Shown: positions 37,830-49,648 of the stretch, one piece after another
Position numbering within the stretch: the first letter of the stretch is position 1
Layout of the letters: the number at the start of each line of letters is the position of its first letter
Assembly (NCBI GenBank): GCA_030272155.1
Contig: CP126202.1
Span: forward strand, 992,001-1,056,000
Direction of reading: 5' to 3'
Length of the DNA stretch: 64,000 nucleotides
Source of the DNA: Tetradesmus obliquus
Taxonomy: Eukaryota; Chlorophyta; Chlorophyceae; Sphaeropleales; Scenedesmaceae
Notes under the pieces: model-generated
What the model was told of the DNA's origin: nothing
Database searches by the model: none
What the model saw: only the letters and a program-made list of their open reading frames with translations
Translations under genes and position numbers: made by a program

Positions 37830-38782
37830 TTAGGCCCGCTGGTACACCAGCAGGTAGGGTTTCTGCTCCAGGACCTTGCCCTGAGGGACAAAGTCCACCG
37901 CGGCGTCGTTAAAGTGCAGCCAGCGGCCATCTCCCTGCTGCACATGCGCGGTGTAATGCCCACCTGCAGCAGCAGCAGCAGCAGCAGCAGCCGGGAAGAA
38001 GTAAGTCAGCACACCATTGCCGCTCGGGGCAGTCAAGGGCCCAGCCAGGCTTTGATTTCAAGCCAGCCACAACATGCTGTGCACCACGGAAGCACTGTGG
38101 CCGCGGTGTGGCCAGATCACTGAGTCAGACAACAAGTACCAAACAATATTTGCTGCCGCGCACCTGACGCGTTGCGGCCGTGGTGTGTCACCAGCGCGAT
38201 CAGCTGGTACGCCGCGCTGCGCCGCTCTGGGCAGTCGTCGCTGGTCCAGCCCGGCTTCATTTTCAGCCATCAGCAACATGGAACGCGCACCTCGAGCGGT
38301 GCTGCTGCTGTGCGTGGCCAGCCCATTGAGTCATTATCAACACTCCAACAAAACCATAAAAAAGATGAAAAACTGCCGCGCACCTGACGCGTTGCGGCCG
38401 TGGTGCGTCACCAGCGCAATGAGCTGGTACTGTGCGCTGCGCCGCTCTGGGCAGTCGTCGCTGGTCCAGCCCGGTTTCATCTTGAGCTGCAGCGGGTAGC
38501 TCACGCTGTGGTGCAGCTTGGCACTGCCGCGGTCCAGGCTGTAGCTGTAGCGGTTGATGGCCAGCAGCAGCACCTGCACACATGCAAAAGGAAACAGTTG
38601 CTCAGCCGCACAGCTGCGCCAAGCCACCTGTGGCAACTTGCAGGTCCTTTTCACACCTAGATGTGCAGGCAGGGTTTCTAAAAATCAAGGGTTGCCAGCT
38701 CACCTGGGGCAGCTTGGAGATCTTGACCACCTTCTCAGCCTCCACTGCTGCATCATGGCCCTTCACCTTGTAGCCTGGCAGC

Positions 38783-38815
<33 letters not shown>

Positions 38816-40915
38816 GCAGCTGTAAGACCATGCAGTGACTGTAGCAGATGCAGATGCCGCGACATGCGTGGTGACTGCCCCATGCCCTCGCAGGCCCCAC
38901 ATACATACAAAGTAACACGTGGATAACACCCACCGTGGATCAGCTCGGTGTACGTCGGCGCATCCTCCACGCTACGCGCACTGTCCACCACATCCAGATT
39001 CATCAAAGCATTTAACAGCCAAACTAGCACCCAAAGTAACATACAGATAACACGCACCGTGGATGAGCTCCGTGTGCGTCAGCGCGTCGAGCGCATCCTC
39101 CACGCTGCGCACGCTGTCCAGCACATGCAGATTCATCAAACATGTAACGCTCAAAGTAGCTTCCAAAGTAACATACAGATAACACGTACCGTGGATCAGC
39201 TCCGCGTGCGTCAGCGCGTCGAGTGCATCCTCCACGCTGCGCACGCTGTCCAGCACGTCCAGGTGCAGCATGGTGAAGGGCTGCACGGTGATGCTGGGTG
39301 CGGCGCTCTTGACACCCTTTGCTTTGACGCAGGACTTGATGCTGCCGCGGAAAATGGCAGAGAGAAGGCTGCTGCCTGCGGGAGGTGCAGTTACAAGTTA
39401 ACACGTTGGTATATGACAAGTAATAACATGTTACAGAGGTGGCTCTTCACGCCCTTGGCCTTGACGCAGGACTTGAAGCTGCTGCGGAAAGAAGGCTGCT
39501 GCCTGCAGGGAGAGAAAAAAATGGGTGACAGTGTTGCAGACCCTGTTAGAATATGTTACTTTGATATTTAAGCCACGCCCTTCGCCTTGTGACAAGACTT
39601 GATGCTGCTGCCTGGCCGAAAATGGCCGACAGCAGGCTACTGCCTGCGGGCGGTGCGAAATGCAACACATCGTGTTATATGACAAGACATGACATGTTAC
39701 GCTGGTGACAGTTCACGCCCTTGACGCACAACGTGATGCTGCTACACACCACCGCGGAAGATCGCAGAGAGAAGGCTGCTGCCTGCGAGAGAGAGTAATC
39801 AGGCGGGAGAGAAACAACAATGTCAATGTTGTACACTGTGCTAGAACATGTGTGTTTACTGGCAAGCCACACCCTTTGCTTTGCTTTGACGCTTTGACGC
39901 AGCACTTGATGCCGCCATGGAGCATGGGCGACAGGCTAGTCGGCAGCATGACAGCAAGGAGCAGGCGAGCACACCACAAGCAACAGGTACAAACAACTTT
40001 GTCATATGCTGCTCACCTCCCAAGTCCTCCCTGCCCCGCGTGACAGCAGCCTTGTTCTTCTTTGTCACCACACTCCACTCCTCATCTTCATCCTCGTGGT
40101 GCTGCTGCTGCTGCTGCTCGGCTGCCACGCTGCTGCCGCTGCTGTCATCTGGCAGCGTTGACCGCAGTTTGACCATCTCCTCGTGAGCAGCGTCCACCAA
40201 AAACTGCAGGAACTCCTGCGCATCTTCTTGCTCCTGTCATTTGCGTGTCATATGACAAATTATTTGACAGCAGGAGCAAAGCGAACACAGAGATAGGATG
40301 AGAAAAACAAACAAATGTGAGGACTGGGGGCTTGAACGTCAATAGCTACAGGCACAGGCACAGGCACAGGCAGCAAGCATGATGCAAGCACACGCAGATC
40401 TGCAGTACCCTACACGACACATGACATCAATGTAATCTTCACACGCACAAGCCAACCGCTGTTCACGACTTTACACGCACACACACCTGCTCCACAATCG
40501 CGCTGATGGATGCAGCAGCCTTGAAGTCCAGCTTGCCATTCGCACCAGACTGCTGCTGCTGCTGCTGCGCTGCCCTGCGCGGGTTGAATGTTGCCACGAT
40601 GCCGTTCATGCAGGAAGGGCTCAGGGCCTTGCCTCCTAGCGTTGCCAGCGGCTGCTGCTGCTGCTGCTGCTGCTGGGTGCTGCTGGCGGCGGCTGCTGTG
40701 CTGCTGCTGCTGGCCTGCAACAGAGACAGGGGGCGGAGATCAGATTGGTTTGAAGCTCACCAGCACAACTACACCACACACGGCAGCATGATGACATGTG
40801 CGGCAAGCACAGCCAGCTGACTGCGCACACGCTTGCATCGATCCCAACTTCACCGCCTTGCATCGACCCCAACATCACCGCCTGAACAACCTCGCCCTGC
40901 TACATCCTGCCTCTG

Positions 40916-40968
<53 letters not shown>

Positions 40969-43900
40969 AACTCGGTGCGAGCACTGACTCGTTGCAGCCT
41001 TTCACTTGCACTCGCACCTTAGCTTTCTTGCCCTTTGGCGCCTGCTCGCTCCAGCCCTGCTGCTGCTGCTGCGGCTCAGATTCATGCAAGCTGCTCCCCC
41101 CAGCAGACAACTCCAATCCGCACAAGCATACCCATAGCCCAGACGAAGGATGAAGAAAAGAACCTGTCTTTCTCACCTTAGCCTTCTTGCCCTTTGGCGC
41201 CTGCTGGCTCCAGCCCTGCTGCTGCTGCGGCTCAGGTTCAGGAGGCGTCACCGGCTTGAACTCAGCCGCAAGTGACGCCAGGGCTGCCAGCGTGCGTGAG
41301 CTGGCTGGGTTTAGCAGACATCCTGGCATCACCCCTAACCACAATGCAAGCCTTGCCCCACTGCCCCCAACTCCGCGCACACAATATCACCCATTATCCT
41401 TAAGCAAAACTGCAAAACCTCTCTATCGCGCGCACCTTGGCTTTCTTGCCCTTTGGCGCTTGCTCGCTCCAGCCCTGCTGCTGCTGCGGCTCAGGTTCAG
41501 GAGGTGTCACCGGCTTGAACTCAGCCGCAAGTGACGCCAGGGCTGCCAGGGTGGGTGAGGCGGCTGGGTCCAGTGCTGGTGCTGCTGCTGTGAGCTGCTG
41601 CATCATGCTGCAGAAGGGGCTCACAGCCATGAGCGCCTGCAAAGGAATGCAAAGGCAGTTCAATATTAGAGGGTTGCCGAGTCACAAAGCTGGAGGTGAT
41701 GCAAGTTCAAAGGTGCTGCATCATGCTGCAGAAGGGGCTCACAGCCATCAACCCCTGCAAACAGGTACAGAACAATGGTGCAACTTGTGTCAGCCTTTCG
41801 TGCGTGAACCAGCCAGTGGTGGTGCAGGATTGAAAAATTTGCACCATGCTGCAGAAGGGGCTCACAGCCATCAGTGCATGCAGGCAACCAACCGCAGACT
41901 GTCTTAAATTGCTACCAAGTTTCAAGTATAACAGATCAGCCATATCTTAATTCCATTGCTCCGTGTTGTTGGATTTATGATACATGAGGGCTTTCCTGCA
42001 TAAAATAGGTGCAGAACATTGAATGTTGCACCATGCTGCAGACGTGGCTCATATCGACTTCTAGGACATGACACAAACACAGGAAATGGAGATGCAGGTC
42101 ATGACAAGCTGCCCACAGCTGCGTCATGCTACTAGGTGCTCTCCTCACCTGCAGTGTGCAGTTCATGAAGCAGCTGTTGCCAGTGTTCACCAGCCCTCGG
42201 GGCTGCAATTGCCCCATTGGCCCACCACCCTGAACCCAAAACCTATCAGTCCATAACCTACAACCCTGGGCTCACCTGCAGCGTGCAGTTCATGAAGCAG
42301 CTGTTGCCAGTGTTGACTAAACCCCGAGGCTGCAGGCGCACAGGGCCCAAAGACCGAGCATCACCCAGCACAGCCACTAGCTTGCGCAGCGCTTCTACTG
42401 CTGCTGGGTCAATGCTGCTCCAGTCCACCTGAGCCGCTGCTGCTGCTGCTGCTGCCGCCGGCTGCTGCTGCTGTTCCTGTGGAGGCTGAGTTTCAGCGTC
42501 AACTGCTGCTGCTGCTGTCGCAGCACTGGAGCTGCTGCTTTCCCCAGCTGCATCTGCAGCAGCTGCCGCAGCTGCTGCTTCTACTGCTGCCGCCGGCTGC
42601 TGCGGCAGCTTGCCCGCTGCGGCAGCAGCAGCAGCCTCCAGTGCTACCTCTGCTGCTGCTGCCGCAGACTGCTGCTGCTGCTGTGGTTGCTGCTGCGCTG
42701 CAGTCTCTGCCGTCTGCTGCTGCTGCTGCTGCTCCGGCTGTTGCTTTGGTTCGCTAGGGAATTCCTCTGGACGCTCATGAGCCTTATGCGAGTAATGCTG
42801 ATGCTTCGCGTGAACTCCGCTCGCCGCACCTGCTGCTGCTGCTGCTGCTGCTTTGTCACTGCCATCTGACGCCCGGCGCTCAAACACAGGCCCTAAACCT
42901 GAACCATGAGCCCCAGCCTCCTGGCCCCTGCCGCCCCTAAACCCTGAACCGCCAGCCCCACGGCCCCCCAAACCGCCGGCACCACGGCCGCCAGCAAACC
43001 CTGATCCCCGGCTAAATCCTGCCCCCCTGCCACCGCCATGCCTACTGTCCCTGTCGCTATGCTGCCTGTCGCCCCTGCCACCGCTGGTGCTGCTGCCGCC
43101 GCCGCGGCCGAATGCCCTGCTTGCAGCGCTGCTGCTGCTGCTGCCAGCATGGCCAGCTGGCGGCCCTACCTGCACACCCCTCTGTGGCTTTGCTGCTGCT
43201 ACTACAGGGGCATCCTTCTTCTTGGCTGCAAGGGCAGCCCAGCTGCCGGCTGCAGGTGCTGCTGCTGCTGCTGAATCCTGCTGCTCAGCAGATGCTGGTG
43301 CCTCGCTTCCTGTGCTGCTGTCTGCTGGCTCTGCAGCTGCTGCACTGCTGCTGCTGCTGTCAGCAGCTGCAGGTGTTGCTGCTGCTGCTGGCTCAGCAGC
43401 CGGTGCCTGCTTTGCTGCTGCTGCTGCTGCTGCTTTGCTATCCTCAGCAGGCAGGTCATCAGCACCAATGCTGCCAAACACCAGAGCGGCGCTGCTGCTG
43501 CTGCTACCGGCAGCTTTGGGAACAGGTGATGGCGGCGCTGCTGCTGCTGCTGCTGCCTTTGGTGTGCCTGGTGCTGCTGCTGCTGCTGTTGGCGTGCCTG
43601 GTGCTGCTGCTGCTTTTGGTGTGCCTGGTGCTGCTGCTGCTTTTGGTGTGCCTGGTGCTGCTGCTGCTGCTGCTCCTGCTGCTTTTGGTGTGCCAGGAGC
43701 TGCTTGAGGGGTACCTGCTGCTGCTGCTGCTGCTGCGGGTGCTGCTGCTGCAGGCACGGCTGCTTTGAGGGTGGCAGGTGCCGCCTGCTGCTGCTGCTGC
43801 TGCTGCTGAGGCTTCTGCAGCAGCTCCGCTAAGGTCTTACCAGCACCCCAGACAGGAGCCTTTGCTGCTGCTGCTGGTGCTGCTGCTGCTGCTGCTGCTG

Positions 43901-44736
43901 GTGAGGCTTGTGGAGAGGCACCCCAGCTGTCTGCAGTACCACCTGACTGCTGCACCGGTGCAGAGCCCCAACCACCAGCTTTTGCCTCTGGTTTGCTGCC
44001 AGGAGGAGCTTCTAGGCTGCTGCTGCTGCTGGTGGTGGTGGTGGCGGCAGCTGTGGGTGGTGGAGCTGCAGGCGGCTCCGCTGCTTTGGCAGCTGCCTCA
44101 GCTGCCTGCTTGCCTGCTGCTGGTGCCCGCTGCTGCTGCTGCTGGGCCTGAGGCGCTGCAGCTGCTGCTGCTGTTGCTGCAGGCTTTGCCCAAGCAGACT
44201 TCACTGGCTTAGGTGATTGAGGTTGCTGCTGCTGCTGCTGTGGTGTGGCTGCTGGTGCCTGCTGTTTCTTCGCCCATGCGGACGGCTTTGGCTGCTGCTG
44301 CTGCTGCTGCTGCTGCTGCGGGGACTTGGGTGCAGCAGGCAAGGCATCCATTGCTGCTGCAACTGCTGCTGCTGCTGCTGCCTGCTGTGCTCCTGCAGCA
44401 GGTGCCTCTGCAGCTGCCGCCTTGGGTGATGCCACTGCAGCGGCTTTTGGCGAAGCTGCAGTTGGTGTACCAGGTGCAGCAGCATCTGCTGCTGCTGCTG
44501 CTGCTTTGCCCTGACCAGGCCTCCTAGATAGTGTGAGGAACTGCATGCCCTGCCCCTGCTGCTGCTGCCCTGCTGCTGCTGCTGCCGGCCGCTGCTGCGG
44601 CAGGTTGACTGGAGGGGGTGCCTTCACGGTAGCATGTGTGCTGCTGCGGTGGCCTGTGCTGCTGCTGCTGTCAGAAGTAGCACTGCCGGTCCTGAGCTGA
44701 TCAGCAAGGTTGACGTTGCCCCACTGCTTTGAGCCA

Positions 44737-44774
<38 letters not shown>

Positions 44775-45401
44775 CTTCGGGCCTGCAGCAGCAGCAGCAG
44801 CGCCGCCTACTGCATGGCTGCTGCTGCTGCCGCCTAAGCTGGGAAAAGCGTCATGGCTGCTGGCGCTTGCAGGACCCCTGCTGGAGTGCTGCTGCTGCTG
44901 CTGCTGACGAGGCTGGAAACCGCCGCTGCTGCGATCAGCACCGTCGGTGTGCCTGTCGTCCCTAGGACCACGATGCTGGCTGCTGCTGCTACTGCCAACG
45001 CCACGTGAGTATGTTCCAGACCCGCCACCACCACCCCTAGAAGAACTGCCACTGCCCTCATACCGCCTACCGCCGCTGCCCCCAGCACCCCTGCCACCAT
45101 CCTGTCCCCTGTAGCCCCCTTCCTGCTGCTTGTATGGGCCCCTAGCATCGCCCGGTCCCCTTCCAGAAGAAGCCCCGCCTGGCTTTCTGTCGTTTCTGTC
45201 ATTCCTGTCGCTGTTGAAGCCTCTGAAGCTGCTGCCCCCGCTGCCTCGACTGCTGCCTCCGCTCCTCCAGCTATCCTCGGTCGACTACAAAGCATGTCTC
45301 GGGTGAGTCTGAAGCTATACATATAGAGCATGTACATGTGAGGTCGCAGGCCTGTGTTTGCACAGCTTCGACCATACACGAGGAGCCAACCTACTCACCA
45401 T
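37830..45401 (-). CDS. USP10-like ubiquitin carboxyl-terminal hydrolase
   Basis: Coding exons: 45399-45401, 42276-45284, 41436-41636, 40487-40714, 40017-40233, 39190-39375, 38704-38774, 38384-38573, 37830-37963. They total 4,239 nt (1,412 aa). The first coding exon holds only the ATG. Residues 2-960 are low complexity: Arg/Gly-rich (possible RNA-binding RGG type), then long Ala/Gln/Ser tracts. The catalytic domain starts at LQPRGLVNTGNSCFMN (Cys997), then ALMAVSPFC, EQEDAQEFLQFLVD, INRYSYS, and the His box GGHYTAHV (His1370) with WLHFNDAAV. It removes ubiquitin from substrates; animal USP10 acts with G3BP and on ribosomal proteins. Catalytic residues look intact. The gene is divergently paired with the ceramide synthase gene across 662 bp. 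Confidence 0.9.
38158..39140 (-). repeat. Donor-edge copies, USP exons 6 and 8
   Basis: 38158-38279 copies the 3' part of the INRYSYS exon (WTSDDCPERRSAQYQLIAL). 38934-39000 and 39056-39140 copy the 3' part of the exon ending LTHAELIHG. Donors are kept as GTGCGCGG, GTGGGTG and GTGCGTG. Confidence 0.85.
39432..39962 (-). repeat. Four acceptor-edge copies, USP exon 6
   Basis: Copies at 39432-39510, 39572-39655, 39708-39785 and 39872-39962 repeat the acceptor plus the start of the exon encoding SSLLSAIFRGSIKSCVKAKG. All lie upstream of the true exon (39190-39375) and are progressively diverged. Confidence 0.8.
40919..40968. repeat. (CA)n microsatellite
   Basis: About 20 CA units in a USP intron, next to exon-edge copies. 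Confidence 0.95.
41022..42215 (-). repeat. Exon-edge copies, USP exons 2 and 3
   Basis: Donor-edge copies of exon 3 (QGWSEQAPKGKKAK plus donor) lie at 41022-41085 and 41172-41310. Acceptor-edge copies (ALMAVSPFCSM) lie at 41705-41760, 41838-41885 and 42018-42062. A donor-edge copy of exon 2 containing the complete Cys box (GLVNTGNSCFMNCTLQ) lies at 42147-42215. Confidence 0.85.
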
Positions 45402-46063
45402 GCTGCTCGGTTTCTCTTTGTGCACTGCGTTGCTCACGGAGAAGCCATTGGACCAGATAAGCTATGACGTATATGGCGATCTAGCAACGCTAAAAGCTGG
45501 AATGCTCAGGGCAGCCAACCTCCTCCTTCTTGGATAGAGCAGCACTGAGCGTGTGCTATAAAGGGAATAGTGATTATCCTTGTATGCAAACAGTTGTAAC
45601 AGCAACACTGCCACAAAGGTATGGTGCTGAGCTGCAGCAAGTACTGGCTACACAGTTGGTGCTGCTGCTGTCAGGTGAGGTGCAAGCAAAGCCAGTGGAT
45701 GATGCTGAACATGCCACAGCGCACAAGTTAAGACCATTTCTGAGTGATCGAGGCGGCTACAACACATGCAATGCTGCTGGTGTAGATTCCAACAGACAGC
45801 TTTGTCATTCAGGGCTTAAGCTCACACCTCGCCCCGCCAACTCTTCTGTGCTAGCGTCAGTGACCCTAGGTGAATTGTCTATGGCTGCACATACGATTTG
45901 AATTTCATATTTTCAACAGCACTTGCTGTGGCAATTGAGGACTGCGCCAACAACGCGTACACAACAAGTAGTTGCCCGTTTGCTGTGTGCTCGATCAGAA
46001 GCCCTTCAAATCCACGTCGTATTTCACATCCCACGAACATCGTGAAACGTTGTAGACAGCATC
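45402..46063. promoter_or_regulatory. Divergent intergenic region between USP and ceramide synthase genes
   Basis: The two start codons face away from each other across 662 bp, so both promoters must lie here or in 5' exons. No specific motif is claimed. A small plus-strand open frame (45530-45901) shows no family features. Confidence 0.4.
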
Positions 46064-48972
46064 ATGGTGGCAGCAGAGCAGGCCTGGAGCAGTAGAGTAG
46101 CTGCAGCTCTGCTGGACAACCATGGAGTGCCTGGGGACTGGGTCACAGGCAGCAGGATGCTGGATGTCGTGCTGCTACCCGTCATCTTTGCCATCGCCTT
46201 CCCTGTGTTGCGGCTGCTGCTGAAGAAGTACATCTACCAGGTGAGTGCTGTGCGCCAAACCAAACTTGGAGCAGCGCCAGCTGTACTGCTGGTGGTGGTT
46301 TCAACGATACATTCTGTGAACACAGCATCGCAGCAAGCATTGCGAAATGCACTTGGGTGGCAGGTGTGCAGGGCAGCAGCATCAGCAGGGGGAAACATGC
46401 TGCATCCCCTTGAACCTTGTTGAAAAACTTTGACATAATTTGAGGCGGAGTTTGTAATGCTTCCATTCCCTTTGTTTGTTAGTCTGTTGAGGATGCAGCG
46501 CTTCTGCAGCCGCGGCAGCAGCAGCAGCAGCAGGAATAGCGGCTGCAGCAGCAGCTTGCAGGACACTCAGCACTCTCTGTGCGCCATCTATATTGCTGGT
46601 GGCACCAAGGAGTGCCGCCCTGCCACCACACCTGCAGCTGCGTCGTCTGGCGTGAGCAATGCTCCTGTTTTTTCCTTCTTGCTCCTGCATCACTTGTTAA
46701 GGCAGAGTTTTGCAGTGCCGCAGTGTCAGCAGGGAGGGTGCCCTGCCTCCAGCCGCGCTTTGCCGCAGGTGTCACACACAGCGCCCATCCCACAAAACAC
46801 CAGCAGTATGTACTTCAATTTGAATGTGCTGCTGTTTCTACTCTGTGCAGCCCTCTGGTGACGCAGCCTCTTCCTGCAGCTGCAGGATCAGCCAAATATA
46901 TCCTTCCAACACAGCCAACACCATTGCTTGCACAACTCACTACAACCCGAAGCTGCCTGCTGCATCTGCTGCTGGTGCTGGTGCTGCTGGTGCTGGTGCT
47001 GCCGTCACTTCCATGTCTGCAGCCCTCTGGCGAGGCAGTGTTCCTGCAGCTGCAGAAGAAACGGGGCAAGGCCTGGACCCCGCAGCAGCTGACTTCATGC
47101 AACGAATATCAACTCACATGCTGCATCTGCTGCCACTGCCGCCTCTGTGTGATGTATGTACGTCTGCAGCCCTCTGGCGAGGCAGTGTTCCTGCAGCTGC
47201 AGAAGAAGTAAAACAGGGCCTGGACACCGCAGCAGCTGGCTTGATGTGAAAGTGCAAAGTTACAAGTGTTTACGCTCTCTTTGCAGGGTGCGGAATTAAC
47301 GCAGGGCAAAGGACAGGGCCGTGACACCGTGTAACAGTGTTACGAGACTCCCGCCGTTCCCATACGACCAGCTCTGCCTCTGACGTTGTGCGACTAGTAT
47401 CAACTCACATGCTGCATCTGCTGCCACTGCCGCCTCACTGTGCTGCGTGTAGATCTGCAGCCCTCTGCCAAGACAGTATTCTCAGAAGACAGCGCCTGCG
47501 CTGGAGCAGCTGACGTAATGTGATCTAGTGTTCACTCACGTGCAGCCGCCGCCGCCTCTGTGTGCTGCCTGTACGTCTGCAGCGCAGTGTTCCTGCAGCA
47601 GCCGCAGAAGCAGCGGGAAAAGGCCTGAACCCCGCAGCAGCCGACATATGCAATGAGTTCCCACTCACATGCTGCATCCTCTGCCACCGCCGCTCTGTGT
47701 GCTGTATGTACGTCTGCAGCCCTCTGGCGAGGCAGTGTTCCTGCAGCTGCAAAAGAAGCGGGACAAGGCTTGGACGCAGCAGCAGCTCGAGAAGAAGCTG
47801 CAGAAGTGGAACGAATCTTGCTGGAAGATGACCGTCTACACGATATTCTCCAGCGTGGCGTTCCTCGTGACGTTTCAAGAGCCGTATTTCCTGAGCCCGA
47901 TTCGGTTCTGGGACGGCGCGACAGCGTTCCCGCTCAACTACCACGTGCCGTTCAAGATCGCGCTGTTTTACTTGATCGAGATTGGGTTTTACATCCAGGC
48001 CGTGCCCTTCCTCTTCTTTGTCGAGGTGCGTGCGTCACGTGGCGTGGAGCGCAGCAGTAGCACTGACCAGCTGTTCAGCTGTCCAGCAGCTGATATGCTG
48101 AAAGAACTCGCATCTCTTTTGAGGAGGAAGTCATATGTTTTTGATGGATTGTGGATGGCAGAGCTTGTCGTAGGGGAAGGGCGGGAGTCCCTTGGCACTG
48201 TTACACGGTGTTATGGCCCTGTCCTTTGCCCTCCGTTAATTCTGCTCTCTGAAAAGAGAGCGCAGACACTTTCACTTTCACTGCTGAAAGATGCCCTCAA
48301 GGAGATATTTGGCTGCACTGTGCATGGTCAAACCGAATTCAGCTGTGCCCTTCGTGATCTTTCTGCTTGCGCCAAGCACAATGCTCAAGCACTTGGACAC
48401 ATCCCATCAAACCCTACACCCCTGCGCAGGCCACCCACAGCAGCTGAAACTTGTGCTCCTCCCATTGCCGGCTGCTGCTCCTGCTGCTGCTGCTGCTGCT
48501 GCTTTTCCAGGTGCGCCGCAAGGACTGGATGGAGTCCTTTGCGCACCACATCGTGACCCTGGGCCTCATGTACTACTCCTGGTACGCCAACTTCACGCGC
48601 CCGGGTGTCATGGTCATGTTGTTACATGACATAAGTGACATCTTCCTGGAGGCGGCCAAGCTGGCTCGCTACGCGGAGAAAGAAGCAGCCGCACTCTACC
48701 TCTTCGTCGTGTTTGCGATCTCGTGGGTGATCCTGCGCGTCATCCTGTTCCCGGCGGCGATCATCGTGCGGACCCTGATTGATCCGATTGTGCTGATCGC
48801 GATCCCGTATAACATCAACCCGCAGCCGCACTACAGCGCATTTGGCACAATGTTTTCGCTGCTGTTCTTCCTGCACCTGTACTGGACGTACCTCATCTTC
48901 AAGGTGATCTGGAAGCAGCTGAAAACAGGCAGTACAGATGATGTGCGGGAAGAAGACAGCGATGACGAGTGA
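46064..48972 (+). CDS. Ceramide synthase (LAG1/TLC family)
   Basis: Three exons, 46064-46240, 47720-48025 and 48511-48972, give 314 aa. The protein joins a sphingoid base and an acyl-CoA to make (dihydro)ceramide in the ER membrane. The TLC/Lag1p region is clear: WNESCWKMTVYTIFS, FLFFVEVRRKDWMESFAHHIVT with the paired His, and MLLHDISDIFLEAAKL with the conserved Asp residues. Several hydrophobic segments follow, and an acidic tail (REEDSDDE), as in many CerS proteins. There is no Hox-like domain, as in plants and fungi. Intron 1 (1.5 kb) and intron 2 carry exon-edge copies and an inverted repeat pair. A poly-CTG run sits in the acceptor region of exon 3. Confidence 0.9.
46845..47612 (+). repeat. 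Five acceptor-edge copies, ceramide synthase exon 2
   Basis: Copies at about 46845-46890, 47018-47070, 47156-47210, 47452-47480 and 47575-47612 repeat the acceptor and first codons of exon 2 (PSGEAVFLQLQKK). Those at 47018 and 47156 are nearly perfect, including flanking intron sequence with a tcaactcacatgctgcatct block. Confidence 0.85.
47246..47378 (+). repeat. Inverted intronic repeat, arm 1
   Basis: About 130 bp are the imperfect reverse complement of 48157-48284 in the next intron. Shared blocks include gggcaaaggacagggcc, caccgtgtaacagtg and gaattaacg. Exon 2 lies between the arms, so a pre-mRNA hairpin could form. The copies look like a short mobile element inserted in opposite orientations. 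Confidence 0.75.
48157..48284 (-). repeat. Inverted intronic repeat, arm 2
   Basis: Reverse-complement partner of 47246-47378, in intron 2 of the ceramide synthase gene. Confidence 0.75.
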
Positions 48973-49648
48973 GCAGCTTGTGTTGTGACAGCTGCTGTTC
49001 AAGCGTGTGCCGCACTGTTACAATGTCAGCGTGCTGCTGCAGCGTGACAGCATGCTTGGTGCAGTGGTTTTGATGGGGTTTAGGGTAGGCCTAGGGTGTG
49101 CACACGTGGATGTGCTGAGGTTTCCACATGTAGGATTGGGAGCATGTGCCGCTGCCTGTGGCATGTGACTTTGGCATCTGCATGCATCGTCTGTACAGGT
49201 CAGCATGAAACGGCTGTCAGAGTAGCGGTTCCTGCAAAGTGCAGCTTGCCAGTAAGCTTGCCAGTAAGCTGGATTCCTTGTGTCAACTGGCCAACTTGTG
49301 GTGCTGGTGGCTTCAGCTTCAGCTTCAGCTTCAGCGGTTGCACAGTGAGCCTGCAATTGCCCATCCATATGGAAAGAAAACGTGTTCCCGTTGTTGAACA
49401 CAAACCGCTAAGGCTCTGCAGTGAGATTACACCACACCTGGCCATGGTAAAATTCCCCACTCCGTGTGTCTGGTGCGCACTGACTCGCCAGGGTTGATGC
49501 TGATGGGGTTGGGGCTCTGGGAGGGTGCGCATCATGATGGGATTGCGACGAGTTCCTGATAACTCGAGTTCAAGGGTGTGTGGCACGTGTACGGTGGCTG
49601 TCACTGATTTATTAGTCAAGGCGCTCAGTGTGCGTGCAGACCTTGGTT

